Below are positions 12,284 to 22,557 of a stretch of DNA of 64,000 nt, piece by piece. The position numbers were made by a program, and so were the translations under genes. Below the pieces are notes generated by a model. It was given only the letters and a program-made list of their open reading frames with translations, was not told where the DNA came from and ran no database searches. Position 1 is the stretch's first letter. Each line of letters begins with the position of its first letter. Origin of the DNA: Ovis canadensis (lineage: Eukaryota > Chordata > Mammalia > Artiodactyla > Bovidae); assembly GCF_042477335.2 (NCBI RefSeq), contig NC_091256.1:40937001-41001000 (forward strand), written 5' to 3'.

Positions 12284-12293
12284 TTAAGTACCT

Positions 12294-13535
12294 ACAAATA
12301 CATAAAACAATATTGCCACCTGAATGGAAGGAACAGATTATAGGTTAGTACAGTTATAGGAGGCTTTTAACACATATATAACTTCTAATGAAGTGTTAGT
12401 GTTACTCCTAATTAGAAAAATGACATGTATACAATTTCTTTTATGATGATACAGCTAAAAATGGCAATTCTGAGTTAAGTATATATTGTGTAAGAGTTTT
12501 ACCCCATGGTTTTGACATAGATAACTTTTCTTGGTTACTAATTTAACCCTCCTATAAGTTTTAATCCATGACTCAAGTCAGGAGGCTCACCATCATGATG
12601 AATATTTTTAAAATGATAAATGAAATAAAAGCATTTGAGTTTAAAAGATTGCCATAGATCCTTTGTTGTTGTTTTTTTTTTTTATAGTTCCTTGTGCTGT
12701 TCTTCAGAGGCTAGATAGCTTTATTGAACTATTGAGAATTGATGGACAGAAAAGAAGAAAAAAAATTTTTTCCTGCACAGCCAAGCAGCTCACTCTGAAT
12801 GGGAAGATTGTTCCCTGGGTCTTTTACATATTTGTGAAACACGGGTAGTGTTCTATGTTGTTGCACTAACTTGTTTTTACCTCTCTATGTATGACAAATA
12901 GCACTGGAGAAAGCAGCAGGTCACCATTAAAAATTTACCTCATTAGATAGATAGATATGAATACAGAGATATATATATTTTTACTGCAATCCTAACACCT
13001 TGCTTGAGTACAGTAAAATGCATCTGGGACACTGAGAAATTGGATGGCCATGTTATTCACTCTCTAAATATATTAGTGTTCAGATAAAGCTATGGTTCCC
13101 TTTTTGCTGATCTGTTTACAATTTCTTTGTCTGAACTAAAAAGAGGAAGTATTACAATATGATCATTTCCTTAAATAATGACATGGCAAAATGTGTGAAA
13201 TGTGATAGGAAAAACAAACAATTATGAATTCTTCATGAAACTAAAACCTGTGTTTTGACGGAAGAAAGACTAAGACGATCAAAAAGTGGATTTTAAATGC
13301 AGTTTGGTTTTTTTTTTCAAAGAGCATATTTGTGTAACATATAATCTGATATGTGGTACATTGTAGGCAAAAGGGACAACCTCAGTCATCCAAGTTCTAA
13401 AGATGCTCTTTTTTTTGGTGTTCTCTGCAGTAACCAGACATCCATTTTCAACATTTAAATGCTACTTTCTGAAGAGAGGATACATCTGGTTAACGGACAG
13501 CCGGGAAGATTAATGATAACTTACACTGCATTTCA
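12294..13535. other. Intergenic, no gene recognised
   Basis: It includes a short (GATA)n run near 12945. The frame at 12663-12848 follows a T-rich tract but matches nothing I know. Confidence 0.4.
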
Positions 13536-13733
13536 GGATTCCCTGATAGCTCAGCTGGTAAAGAATCTGCCTGCCATGTGGGAGACCCTGGTTTGATCCC
13601 TGGGTTGGGAAGATCCCCCAGAGAAGGGAATGGCTATCCGCTCCAGGATTCTGGCCTGGAGAATTCGACGGACTCTAAAAGTCCATGGGGTCGCAAAGTG
13701 TCAGACACGAGTGAGCAACTTTCACTTTCACAC
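13536..13733 (+). mobile_element. Bov-tA SINE
   Basis: The tRNA-like head TAGCTCAGCTGGTAAAG (A box) and GGTTTGATCCC (B box) are followed by the Bov-A body and a (CTTTCA)n-like tail. Confidence 0.92.
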
Positions 13734-14416
13734 TGTGTTTCAGTTCGTCTCTCCCAGTGGCACTGTTTTCTAATCAATAACAAACACATTTTCCACATCA
13801 GAGGATTTCACTGTCCCTCTGTGTTATGACGACTGCATGTTACCCCAAAACATAGTGCCTTGAGGCACTATAATCATGCATTATATAGTGTATTTATTTC
13901 CTCTTACTGTTTCTTTGGTCAAAAATTCAGACCAGGAACAGAATGGAGGTTTCTGATCTGGTTTCTGATCTACAATATCTGGAGCATCAACTGGAAAATT
14001 CAAAGACTGGAACCATCTGAGAGATCATCCACGCTCACCGTATGACAGTGGCTGATGCTGGCTCATGGCTGGGGGCTGGCTGGGGCTGTCAGCCAGGATA
14101 TCTGCACTGGGCCTCTCTATGTGGGCTGGGTTTCCTTACAATGTGATGACTGAGTTCCAAGGGCAAGTATCTAAAGAGAGAAGGAGAAAGAGAGGGTGTA
14201 TCTTTCACATGGGCTGGGCTTCAGAGTCACATGTTTAGTGATGGTCTGCCAGACTCCAGTGCTTTGGGCAGCCACAAGTCCCTGTTGAGGTTCAGGTTCA
14301 TAAGCTTGAGACAGAGATCTTATCTCATATAGGAGGTTGTAAGACATGCATGTAGGATGGGAAAAATATATAAATAGAGCCATCTTTGGAAGATACAATC
14401 TGCTACACTGTGATTC
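13734..14416. other. Intergenic, probable old repeat, unassigned
   Basis: 13820-14330 has the texture of an old mammalian interspersed repeat, but I cannot name the family with confidence. No gene was seen. Confidence 0.3.
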
Positions 14417-14422
14417 TAGAAA

Positions 14423-14514
14423 GGTCTCCCATCCGAGTACTAATCAGGCCAAACCCTGCTTAGCTTCTGAGATCAGATGAGATCGGGCACATTCAGGGTG
14501 GTATGGCCATAGAT
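14423..14514 (-). pseudogene. 5S rRNA pseudogene, 3'-truncated
   Basis: The minus strand matches 5S rRNA from about nucleotide 2 to 92, including CATACCACCCTGAA and GATGGGAGAC. The last ~29 nt are missing, so it cannot give a functional 5S RNA. Most differences are C-to-T or G-to-A at former CpG sites. There is no poly(A) tail. The flanks carry the 9-bp direct repeat TAGAAAGGT (14417-14425 and 14515-14523), so it appears to be a tail-less retrocopy. Confidence 0.9.
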
Positions 14515-14523
14515 TAGAAAGGT

Positions 14524-14924
14524 ATTGGAGATTCATCCTGTAGTTGCTACATTATTTAAATTTTAATAATTTTATTACAAATAAAATATCTACTCATATG
14601 AAAAATTTAGGAAAATATAAAGGGAAAGAGTCCAATAAAGTCCTACCACCCAAATAAACCACAGCTAGAGAGGATGAAAGTTTTCATATAGTCACATCTA
14701 CAATTTCCCCCCGTGGTCTCTTTCATTGCCGTCCCCTCCCAACTTTTAATGAAAATTTTGAAAGAGTATTTCTAAGAACATCCATTTGCTTTCCACATAG
14801 ATTCACCAAATGTTCACATTTTGCAATATTTGCTGTATCTTTTCTTCTTGCTGAACTGGTAAAAATGTTAGTTAGAAAGCTAGTTTTAGATATCACGATA
14901 CTGCCTCAACATATTGTTATCGTT
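14524..14924. other. Intergenic, no gene recognised
   Basis: AT-rich; nothing recognised. Confidence 0.4.
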
Positions 14925-15309
14925 GTTCAGTTCTAAGTTGTGTCCCACTCTTTGCGACCCCATGGACTGCAAGCACGCCAGGCTTCCCTGTCCTTTGCTC
15001 TCTCTCTCAGAGTTTGCTCAAACTCATGTCCATTGAGTCAGTGATGCCATCCAAGCATCTCATTCTCTGTCATCCCCTTCTCCTTCTGCCCTCAATCTTT
15101 CCCAGCATCAGGGTCTTTTCCAATGTGATGACTCTTTGCATCAGGTGGCCAAAATATTGGAGCTTCAGCTTCAGAATCAGCCCCTCCAATAAACATTCAG
15201 AGTTGATTTCCTTTAGGATTGACTGATTTGATCTCCTTGCTGTCTAAGGAACTCTCAAGAGTCTCCTCCAGCACCACAGTTTGAAAGCATTGATTCTTTG
15301 GCACTCAGC
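14925..15309 (-). mobile_element. BovB LINE, 3' fragment
   Basis: Complement of the BovB 3' end: GCGACCCCATGGACTGCA, TCCCAGCATCAGGGTCTTTT and GGTGGCCAAAATATTGGAGC. It covers only the C-terminal tail of the reverse transcriptase ORF. Confidence 0.9.
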
Positions 15310-15935
15310 TATTGCTTGTATCTCCTAAGAATAAGGGCATTATCCTAAATACTCACAATACCATTATTATCTAAGAAAAATAATAGTCTCATAATGCTAT
15401 CTAATATCCATTCTATATTCAGTACTCTCCTTTTGTTTCATGACCATCTTTCACAGCTTTTTTTTTTTTAAAAAATTAGAATCCACTCAACATTGACATT
15501 TGGCCCCTGTGTGACTTTGGCTGGTTTCCTGACCTGGATCCTGTGCCCTCAGTTCCCACCTCTGGCAGATACACCCTTAGCCAGGAGATCCCTGTCCACC
15601 CACGGAGTTGTTGTGAGTATCACATTCATTCATTTCAACTAATACTTATTTGACATCTGCTGTGTGCTGGACCATCATGCTCTCATGGAGCTTACACTCC
15701 AGACAGATAATAGAAAAGAACAGTCTTTGAGAGTTAACAATGCTATATAAATATGGGGGATTATCCTTTCAGATTAAAGGCCTGGGGCAAATCTTGAAAA
15801 AAAAAATCTCCTTTATGCAAAATAAAATTGATTTGGATTGAAATTAAATCATTACTGTTCTGTAGAGGTGATTGGCAAGCTCAATTAGCAGTACTGAGCA
15901 GAATGACAATTTTGGAAGTTGTTGTTGTCTTATCC
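15310..15935. other. Intergenic, old repeat relics
   Basis: 15625-15720 (CATTCATTTCAACTAATACT ... TCATGGAGCTTACACTCCAG) is an old mammalian repeat signature. No gene was seen. Confidence 0.4.
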
Positions 15936-15952
15936 ACTTTAAATTCCAAAGT

Positions 15953-16133
15953 GCATGTGTGCTCAGTCGTGTCCAACTCTTTGTGATCCCATGGACTGCA
16001 GCCAGCCAGGCTCCTCTGTCCTTCACTATCTCCCAGAGTTTGCTCAGATTCATGTCTGTTGAGTTGATGATGCCATCTAATCATCTCATCTTCTGCCGCC
16101 CAGTTCTGTTGCCTTCAAATTTTCCCAACACCA
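15953..16133 (-). mobile_element. BovB LINE, short 3' fragment
   Basis: Complement of the BovB 3' end from GTGTGCTCAGTCGTGTCC to CCTTCAAATTTTCCCAACAC. It is broken by the adjoining Bov-tA. A 59-bp stretch (16048-16106) recurs at 16570-16628. Confidence 0.85.
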
Positions 16134-16350
16134 GGGCTTCCCAGGTGGTCCAGTGGTAAAGAAAATCTGCTTGCCAATGCAGGAACCAGAGGGGACATGG
16201 GTTCGATCCCTGGGTGGGGAAGATCCCCTGGAAGAGGGCATGGCAATCCACCTCAGTATTCTTGCATAGGAAATCCCACGGACAGAGGAGCCTGGTGGGC
16301 TACAGTCCATGAGGTTGCAGAGTTGGACTCAACTGAGCACACATGCACTT
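16134..16350 (+). mobile_element. Bov-tA SINE
   Basis: It starts AGGGCTTCCCAGGTGGTC, has an exact B box GGTTCGATCCC, then the Bov-A body, ending ACTGAGCACACATGCAC. Confidence 0.9.
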
Positions 16351-16413
16351 TGGAGTTTAAGTGTATAAAAGCACCATGTAAAGAGGTTCTTCTGCTTCTA
16401 ATTAAATAAAATT

Positions 16414-16558
16414 AGAGGGGAGGGAGGTGGGAGGGGGGTTCATGTTTGGGAACGCATGTACACCCATGGTGGATTCATGTCAATGTATGGCAAAACCAGT
16501 ACAGTATTGTAAAGTAAAATAAAGTAAAAATAAAAATTTAAAAATAAATAAATAAAAT
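16414..16558 (+). mobile_element. Bovine-type L1 3' end
   Basis: GGGAGGGGGGTTCATGTTTG, CCATGGTGGATTCATGTCAA and TATGGCAAAACCAGTACAGT followed by an A-rich tail match the 3' UTR of the cattle-lineage L1. Confidence 0.8.
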
Positions 16559-16569
16559 TATGTATATGC

Positions 16570-16628
16570 ATTCATGTCTGTTGAGTTGATGATGCCATCT
16601 AATCATCTCATCCTCTGCTGCCCAGTTC
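16570..16628 (-). repeat. 59-bp direct repeat of a BovB segment
   Basis: This repeats 16048-16106 in the same orientation with two mismatches (TTCTGCCGCCC against CCTCTGCTGCCC near the right end). Confidence 0.85.
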
Positions 16629-17571
16629 CACCCAGTCACATAATATTTGCTAATTTTTGACTTTTGTAGTTTTTATTTTTCTAAATACTTAATAAGCAAA
16701 AAAGCAAACCCATGTTATTAGAACGCAGAGATAGTGAGACTCACAGGGGCTATAAGGAGCTGAAAGGGGCTATAGAGGTCATCTAACCCAGATTCCACAT
16801 TTTTACAGATGATCTCATCAGTGGTTATTTTAGAGGAATTTGTATGAATTTTAAGGCTCTAGATGCACATAGTTTCTATATGTAGAAGCCCAAATTTGAA
16901 ATCCTGCTTATTGGATAAAACAACCAGAATCTTATATTACCTTAATCTTTGTTCCACATCTTCCAGTTACACGGATTTTCTTTTCTGCCCTGTGACAGCT
17001 GAAGTGGTAGTGGTGTAACAGTGTAACGAGCATTGTGTAACAGTGCTCGCCTGTTTGGAGGTCTTTCTCATGCCGCTAGAAGGGTGATGGATCTTCTCCA
17101 GCAATATGAAAGAGATCACTTTGGAGCCTTTCTGTGAAACAGCTGACAGGCATTGCTTCTTCCTGTCTTTGGCTCTAAGCCGCTCAGCAATGTGGTTGGA
17201 GAATGGATGCTAATACTTGGGGATTTTATTGTCCTGGTTTAACAATTCTGGGTGCTGTTGGTTCTTAGGGAAATTCAGGACAGTGCCTTCTGTTACTTTT
17301 GGGTTGGCTTGATGACTGAGGGGGCTCTGGTCAGATGAGGACATATTAGTCATTTGTTCATTCATGTGCTGGTGCCCCTGTATTTAGGAACAGATGTTCT
17401 ACGGATGGCAAAATGGAGGACTTCAGGATTTTTTATAAAACTGAATGACCATCCTCTTGGGACTACTTAGGGACTTAGCAGAGCTCCATGTGTTACACTT
17501 ACCCTGACTTTTAGGTTTCTTTGTTTTTATCACTGAGGATATTATATAGGTTTTCTTAAAATAAATGACCA
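16629..17571. other. Intergenic, no gene recognised
   Basis: No exon or RNA gene was seen before the U6 copy. Confidence 0.4.
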
Positions 17572-17675
17572 GTGCTTGCTTTGGCAGCACATATACTAAA
17601 ATTGGAACAATACAGAGAAGATTAGCATGGCCCCTGCACAAGGATGACACACAAATTCGTGAAGTGTTCCATATT
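17572..17675 (+). pseudogene. U6 snRNA retropseudogene
   Basis: This is a near full-length U6 copy from GTGCTTGCTTTGGCAGC to GTTCCATATT. Changes are mainly CpG decay (for example CTCGCTTCGG is now CTTGCTTTGG). The native T-run terminator is replaced by an A-rich tail (17676-17696). A 15-bp target-site duplication, AAATAAAYGACCAGT, flanks it (17559-17573 and 17697-17711), with one T/C difference. No U6 promoter elements (PSE, TATA at -25) were seen upstream. It is a LINE-mobilised copy, not an active gene. Confidence 0.92.
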
Positions 17676-17711
17676 AAAAAAAAAATAAAAATAAAAAAAT
17701 AAACGACCAGT

Positions 17712-18189
17712 CTCTTGATCCAGAGAGACTGATTTACAATTTACAATTTTTGATGATCTTTCAGAACTTACCAATGAATTAAACAATAATTAGCAATGCC
17801 ATGTTAACTCATTTCAATATACTGGAGACTGCCTATGTTCTCTTATGCCTCTCTCCAATAAAGGCCTCAGGTTTGAGCATGTGATAGCAATGGGGAAACC
17901 ACTAGAGAATGGTGGTAGGTATATCCTGCTTCAAAAGTATGACCCAGGTATGGTCAAATCCTTTTTCCAGATCTTCTTCAGCTTAGTTGAGAAAGGCAAT
18001 AATTTCCAGAAAGAAGTTACGGATACTGTGGGTGAGTGGATGGGTGGGGAAGCTGAATTAAACATACAGACTAAAAGAAATATCATTTACTCAGTCATGC
18101 ATTTAACAAATATTCATCAAGTATCTAGTACACGCTGGAGACAAGCAGTGAATAAAACTTTAGAGAAGGTATGTAGTTTTTAATACTCT
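17712..18189. other. Intergenic; uncertain open frame
   Basis: A 112-codon plus-strand frame (17845-18183) overlaps old-repeat-like sequence (ATGCATTTAACAAATATTCA) and matches no protein I know. It is not called as a gene. Confidence 0.4.
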
Positions 18190-18330
18190 TTAAATCATTT
18201 AATTTTCACAATAACCCTAGAAGTTAAAACTATTGTCTTTTTGCATTTTGCAGATGAGGAAACTGAGGCATGGCATGGTTAAGTAGCCCAAAGTTACTCA
18301 GTTGGGAAGTGACAGAGCCATAGGAGCAAT
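18190..18330 (-). mobile_element. MIR SINE relic
   Basis: TTGCAGATGAGGAAACTGAG and TTGGGAAGTGACAGAGCC are the complement of the MIR core. Confidence 0.75.
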
Positions 18331-19005
18331 AAAATATTGATAACCTTTGCAAAACCCTGTAGCTTGGATGTTTCTGGCTTGGGAGCATTATTTTAAAAGG
18401 ATTATGTGTAATCACAAAGGGTAGCAAATCTGAATCTTATTCAAGAATCCATCCTAGTTATATATTCAAACATCAATTTTGTCTTTCTCCTAAAAGATCA
18501 CAAATAATAAAATTAAGCAAAAGAAGGAGGTGACTGGATAAAAGTGGTGAGACATATTCTCAATGCAAAGAGCTTTTCATGTTGTATTATGGCAACAGCT
18601 TATTCATTCATTTGGCTTCCAATAACTGAAACCTAGCCACATAAAAAATAAAACACAAATACCACTTCTCTTTATGGCATGAAACACTACTGAAGCAATA
18701 AATTCTGAAGCTGAACTGCTTAGATTCCCTATACATTTAACTGTTATAAAATGTACCTTCTATACATTTATATTAACAGACCACAATTGTTAGTATGTAA
18801 TTGATAGTAATATTATATAATAGAGTAGTCATTTGACTTTTTCAATGACCCCATACTCAATAGCAAGAAGGCATAGGGGATGTGAGAGACCTTTGAGGAG
18901 TTGGGAAGGATCTATCACTTTGGGGATCATGCAGAGAAAAGAACAGCTCTGTCAGGAAGGAAAGCCTGTGGTTCAAAAGTATAACTCAAAAATTGAATTT
19001 TATAT
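18331..19005. other. Intergenic, AT-rich, no gene recognised
   Basis: Nothing recognised. Confidence 0.4.
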
Positions 19006-19116
19006 TTCAACCACACCTGACAGCATGTGGATCTTCATTCCCAGACCAGGGATTGAACTTGTGTCCTCTGTATTGTCCAGTGGAGTCTTAATCACTGGAC
19101 CGCCACGGAAGTCCAA
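19006..19116 (-). mobile_element. CHR-type SINE
   Basis: The complement head TGGACCGCCACGGAAGTCC and B-box CAGGGATTGAAC are visible; the body is short. Confidence 0.7.
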
Positions 19117-19150
19117 GCCCATGATTCAAAAGAGAGCTCTTTAGGAGACA

Positions 19151-19361
19151 TTGGGCTTCCCTGGTGGCTCAGATGGTAAAGAATCTGCCTACAATGTGGG
19201 CAGACCTGGGTTTGATCCCCAGGTTGGGAAGATCCCCTGGAGGAGGGCATGGCAACCCACTCCAGTATTCTTGCCTGGAGAATCCCCATGGATAGAGGAG
19301 CCTGGTGGGCTACAGTCCATGGGGTAGCTAAGAGTCAGACATGACTGAGCAACCAGGCACA
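19151..19361 (+). mobile_element. Bov-tA SINE
   Basis: It starts TTGGGCTTCCCTGGTGGCTC, has B box GGTTTGATCCC, and a complete Bov-A body to CATGACTGAGCAACC. Confidence 0.93.
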
Positions 19362-19624
19362 AGTCTCACTGCTTCCAAAATGACTGGTGACGGGATTGAG
19401 CCAGAGTTCAAATTTTTCTGCTTTTCACAGAAGTAATTTAAAGAAAATATTGTAATGTAGTATTCTTATTTCTACCAGTGGGGTCCTATCTTTAATTGTT
19501 TTCTAGAGTTCTGGAGTTATTGTTACCTTTAGGAAATTTTTGTATATGGCTACAGTTTCCTCTAAATGTTATGCCAATATTCTTAAAAGTATCCTCAAAG
19601 CTGGTGGAAATGAAGGAAGGAAAG

Positions 19625-20040
19625 GAAACTAATGTTTATTGAATACCTACCATGTGTTTGGCATAGTTCTCAGTGTTTTACATGGCACATGTAATTTAGT
19701 TCTTATAACAGCTCTAAGAAGTAGGCACTACTATTACTCCACAGATGAGAAAATAGATTCCTAGAGAGGTAAGGCTTACAATAATGAAGTGAATGGCAGG
19801 ATATAAAATCCTCAGCTCTTGCTTCTCTTTTGTTTGTGAGGTTGTTGCTGGGTTATACTTGCTGCAAAAGTTTGTTGCTAGTGCTAAATTATGCAACAAT
19901 AATAATAAAATAACAAACCGTTATTTACAGTACACCTAGCATTCCAGGCATGGATCATGTATCATCATTAATTTTATTCCCATAAAGTTGGTGCTGTTTT
20001 CCATTTTTATTGATAAGGAGCCCGGACCAGAATGTAAATT
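19625..20040 (-). mobile_element. MIR-type relics
   Basis: Two pieces are visible: CCACAGATGAGAAAATAGAT near 19740 and, more diverged, TTTCCATTTTTATTGATAAG near 19998. Confidence 0.5.
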
Positions 20041-20164
20041 AATGCACAGCTTCCTCCACTGAGAAAGTTTCCCTTTGAAAGAAAAAGTCAGTGTGCTTAG
20101 TGACAGAGATGATTCTATCTTCTGGCACTAGCTCCTTATCTCCTTGAGATCACACTTAGAGTAG

Positions 20165-20265
20165 CACAGGTTTAGAAAGATCAAGTAACACTCACAGTCT
20201 CATAGGTCATGAGTGTTAGAGACAGGATTCCAATGCAGGTCACCCTGCTCTTCCCCCAAACCACA
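20165..20265 (-). mobile_element. MIR SINE relic
   Basis: ATCAAGTAACACTCACAGTC and AGACAGGATTCCAATGCAGG match the complement of the MIR 5' half. Confidence 0.5.
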
Positions 20266-20781
20266 CTATCTTCCCAGCATTCAAAGAATGAGCTGCTGGC
20301 CTCAACAAACAGCTCTTCAGAATGTTCTCTCTTTGTTGTGCTTTCCCTCTCGCATTCCTTGCCATCATTTCACAGTGCATATGTTATATGAGGAAAACAA
20401 TGGCTACTATAAATGTTCTGTTAGAATTACAGAAGAGTGAAATTGGTACATAGTAATCCATGGAGGTGAGAACAAGATATTGTCCAAGAAATTAAAATAA
20501 GGGAAATAATAAACAAGCAATCCCATTAAAAAGTGAGCAGAAGACCTGAGTAAACATTTTTCCAAAGAAGACATACAGATGGCTAATGGGCACTTGGAAA
20601 GATGCTCAGCATCGCTAATTATTAGAGAAAAGGAAATCAAAATCACAGTGATATATTACCTCACATCTGCCAGAATGGCTAACATCAAAAAGTCTATGAA
20701 TAGCAAATGTTGGGGAGGATGTGGAGAAATGGGAACCCTTGTACACTGTTGGTGGGAATGTAAATTGGCACACTGTGGAAA

Positions 20782-20852
20782 GTGAGGCTTCCCTGGTGGC
20801 TCAGATGGTAAAGAATTTGCCTGTAATGCAGGAGACCTGGGTTTGAAATTCC
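20782..20852 (+). mobile_element. Bov-tA head only, tail-less copy
   Basis: Only the tRNA-like head is present, from GGCTTCCCTGGTGGCTC to within the B box (GGGTTTGAAATT). There is no Bov-A part and no A-rich tail. The perfect 11-bp target-site duplication CACTGTGGAAA flanks it (20771-20781 and 20853-20863). Confidence 0.85.
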
Positions 20853-21262
20853 CACTGTGGAAAACAGCATGAGATCTCCTAAAACAAACTAAAAATAGAA
20901 CTACTAGATGATCCAGCCATTCCACTGTTGGATATATATCTGAAGAAGACCAAAAAAATCAACTTGAAAATATGCATGCACCCCAGTAGCAGTATTATTT
21001 ACAACAATCAATATATGGAAGTTTATACCAGTATTATGTATCATATCCAGTATATGGTAGCAACCCAGGTGTCCATCAACAGAACAGATGAATGGACAAA
21101 GGAGATGTGATATATACACATACATGTGCACAGTGGAATACTACTCAATCCTAAAAAGGGATGAAGTTCTGCCATTTGCAGCAACATGGATGGACCCAGA
21201 GAGTATTATCTTTATGAAATAAGTTAGACAGAGAGAGATAAATATTATGTTATTTTATACAT

Positions 21263-21389
21263 ATTAAGGAAATGGCAGCCCACTCCAGTATTCTTGCCTG
21301 GAAAATCCCATGGACCATGAAGCCTGGTAGCCCCATTACCGTCCATGGGGTCTCAAAGAGTCAGACACGACTGAGTGACTTCACTTCAC
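21263..21389 (+). mobile_element. Bov-tA/Bov-A SINE, 5'-truncated
   Basis: Bov-A monomer from AAGGAAATGGCAGCCCACTC to TGAGTGACTTCACTTCAC. It is flanked by the 8-bp duplication TTATACAT (21255-21262 and 21390-21397). Confidence 0.85.
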
Positions 21390-21848
21390 TTATACATGGA
21401 ATATAAAAATTTAAAACAAATAAATATATACAACAACAAAAAAAACCAGACTTACAAATATAGAAAGCAAACTAATGGATACCAGTGGGATGAGAGAAGG
21501 GGGGAGGGGCAAGATAGGGGTGTGGGATTAAGAGATACAAACTACTATGTATAAAATAGATAAGAAACAAGGATATATTATGTAGCACAGGGAAATATAG
21601 TCATTCTTTTATATCTTTAAAGGGAGTATAACCTTTATATAAAGTATAAAGATATTGAATCATTATGCCAAATACCTGAAACTAATATAATATTGTAAAC
21701 CAACTAGGTTTCAATTAAAAAATATAAATAAGGGAAACAAGATTGCTCTCCAAAAAATTAAACAAATGAAATTTATACATATCCTGAATAGACCTGACCA
21801 CCACTGGAAATGAATTAAGAGGTTGTGTGAATAAACATTTTGTTGAGA

Positions 21849-22121
21849 GGTGCTGCTGCTGCTGCTGCTGCTAAGTCGCTTCAGTCGTGTCCGACTCTGT
21901 GCAACCCCATAGACGGCAGCCCACAAGGCTCCCCCGTCCCTGGGATTTTCCAGGCGAGAATACTGGAGTGGGATGCCATTTCCTTCTCCAATGCATGAAA
22001 CTGAAAAGTGAAAGTGAAGTCGCTCAGTCATGTCCGACTCCTAGAGACTCCATGGACTGCAGCCTACAAGGCTCCCCCATCCATGGGACTTTCCAAGCAA
22101 GAGTACTAGAGTGGGGTGCCA
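21849..22121 (-). mobile_element. Bov-A2 SINE
   Basis: It has (CTG)n, two Bov-A monomers and the GCATGAAACTGAAAAGTGAA linker. The last few bases of the second monomer are missing. No clear target-site duplication was seen. Confidence 0.92.
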
Positions 22122-22557
22122 GAAACACCTAATATACTACTCACAGTGACCTGGAAACAATCTCAAGGAGACCACCTGATGGTTTCATCAGCAAAATCCT
22201 AATCTGTTCTACTGGGCTTTGTCTGGATTGACCTTGTACTCAGACTGGTGATGGTGAACCCAGGGTGGGAAAGGAAGTCAAGGACCTTGAGTTGGGCATG
22301 TTTATCCAACATGACTCTTCTGTTGTGACGCAATTATGAGTCATCATGCTTCCCAAGCCTGGATGAGATCTCTCCCAAAACAACACCCGTTTCTAAACTT
22401 CTATTTCATGTTCACCAAGTAATCGTTTGATTATTCTATTTCCCAGGTACCTCACTATCAGAAAAGACGATGCTCTGGATATGAGTTACAGGGATTGAAG
22501 AAGGTATTCACTACCGCAATGTATTGTAAATGAAGACATAAGAACTTGGGTTTATAA
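22122..22557. other. Intergenic, no gene recognised
   Basis: It may include more of the decayed BovB that follows. Confidence 0.35.

Larger units (their letters stand above)
20490..21720 (+). mobile_element. L1 3' part, interrupted by two SINE pieces
   Basis: L1 ORF2 C-terminal and 3' UTR text: CAGAAGACCTGAGTAAACAT, GGAATACTACTCAATCCTAA, TTTGCAGCAACATGGATGGA, and an end at AACTAGGTTTCAATTAAAAA. The frame carries many stops. Two SINE fragments are inserted at 20782 and 21263. Confidence 0.88.

Noticed and set aside
12663-12848. Frame after a T-rich tract ending TATAG, resembling a terminal exon
   Set aside because: No protein similarity recognised and no partner exon; T tracts are common here.
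17845-18183. 112-codon plus-strand frame (starts MPLSNKGLRFEHV)
   Set aside because: The right part overlaps old-repeat sequence next to a MIR; no recognised domain and no gene context.
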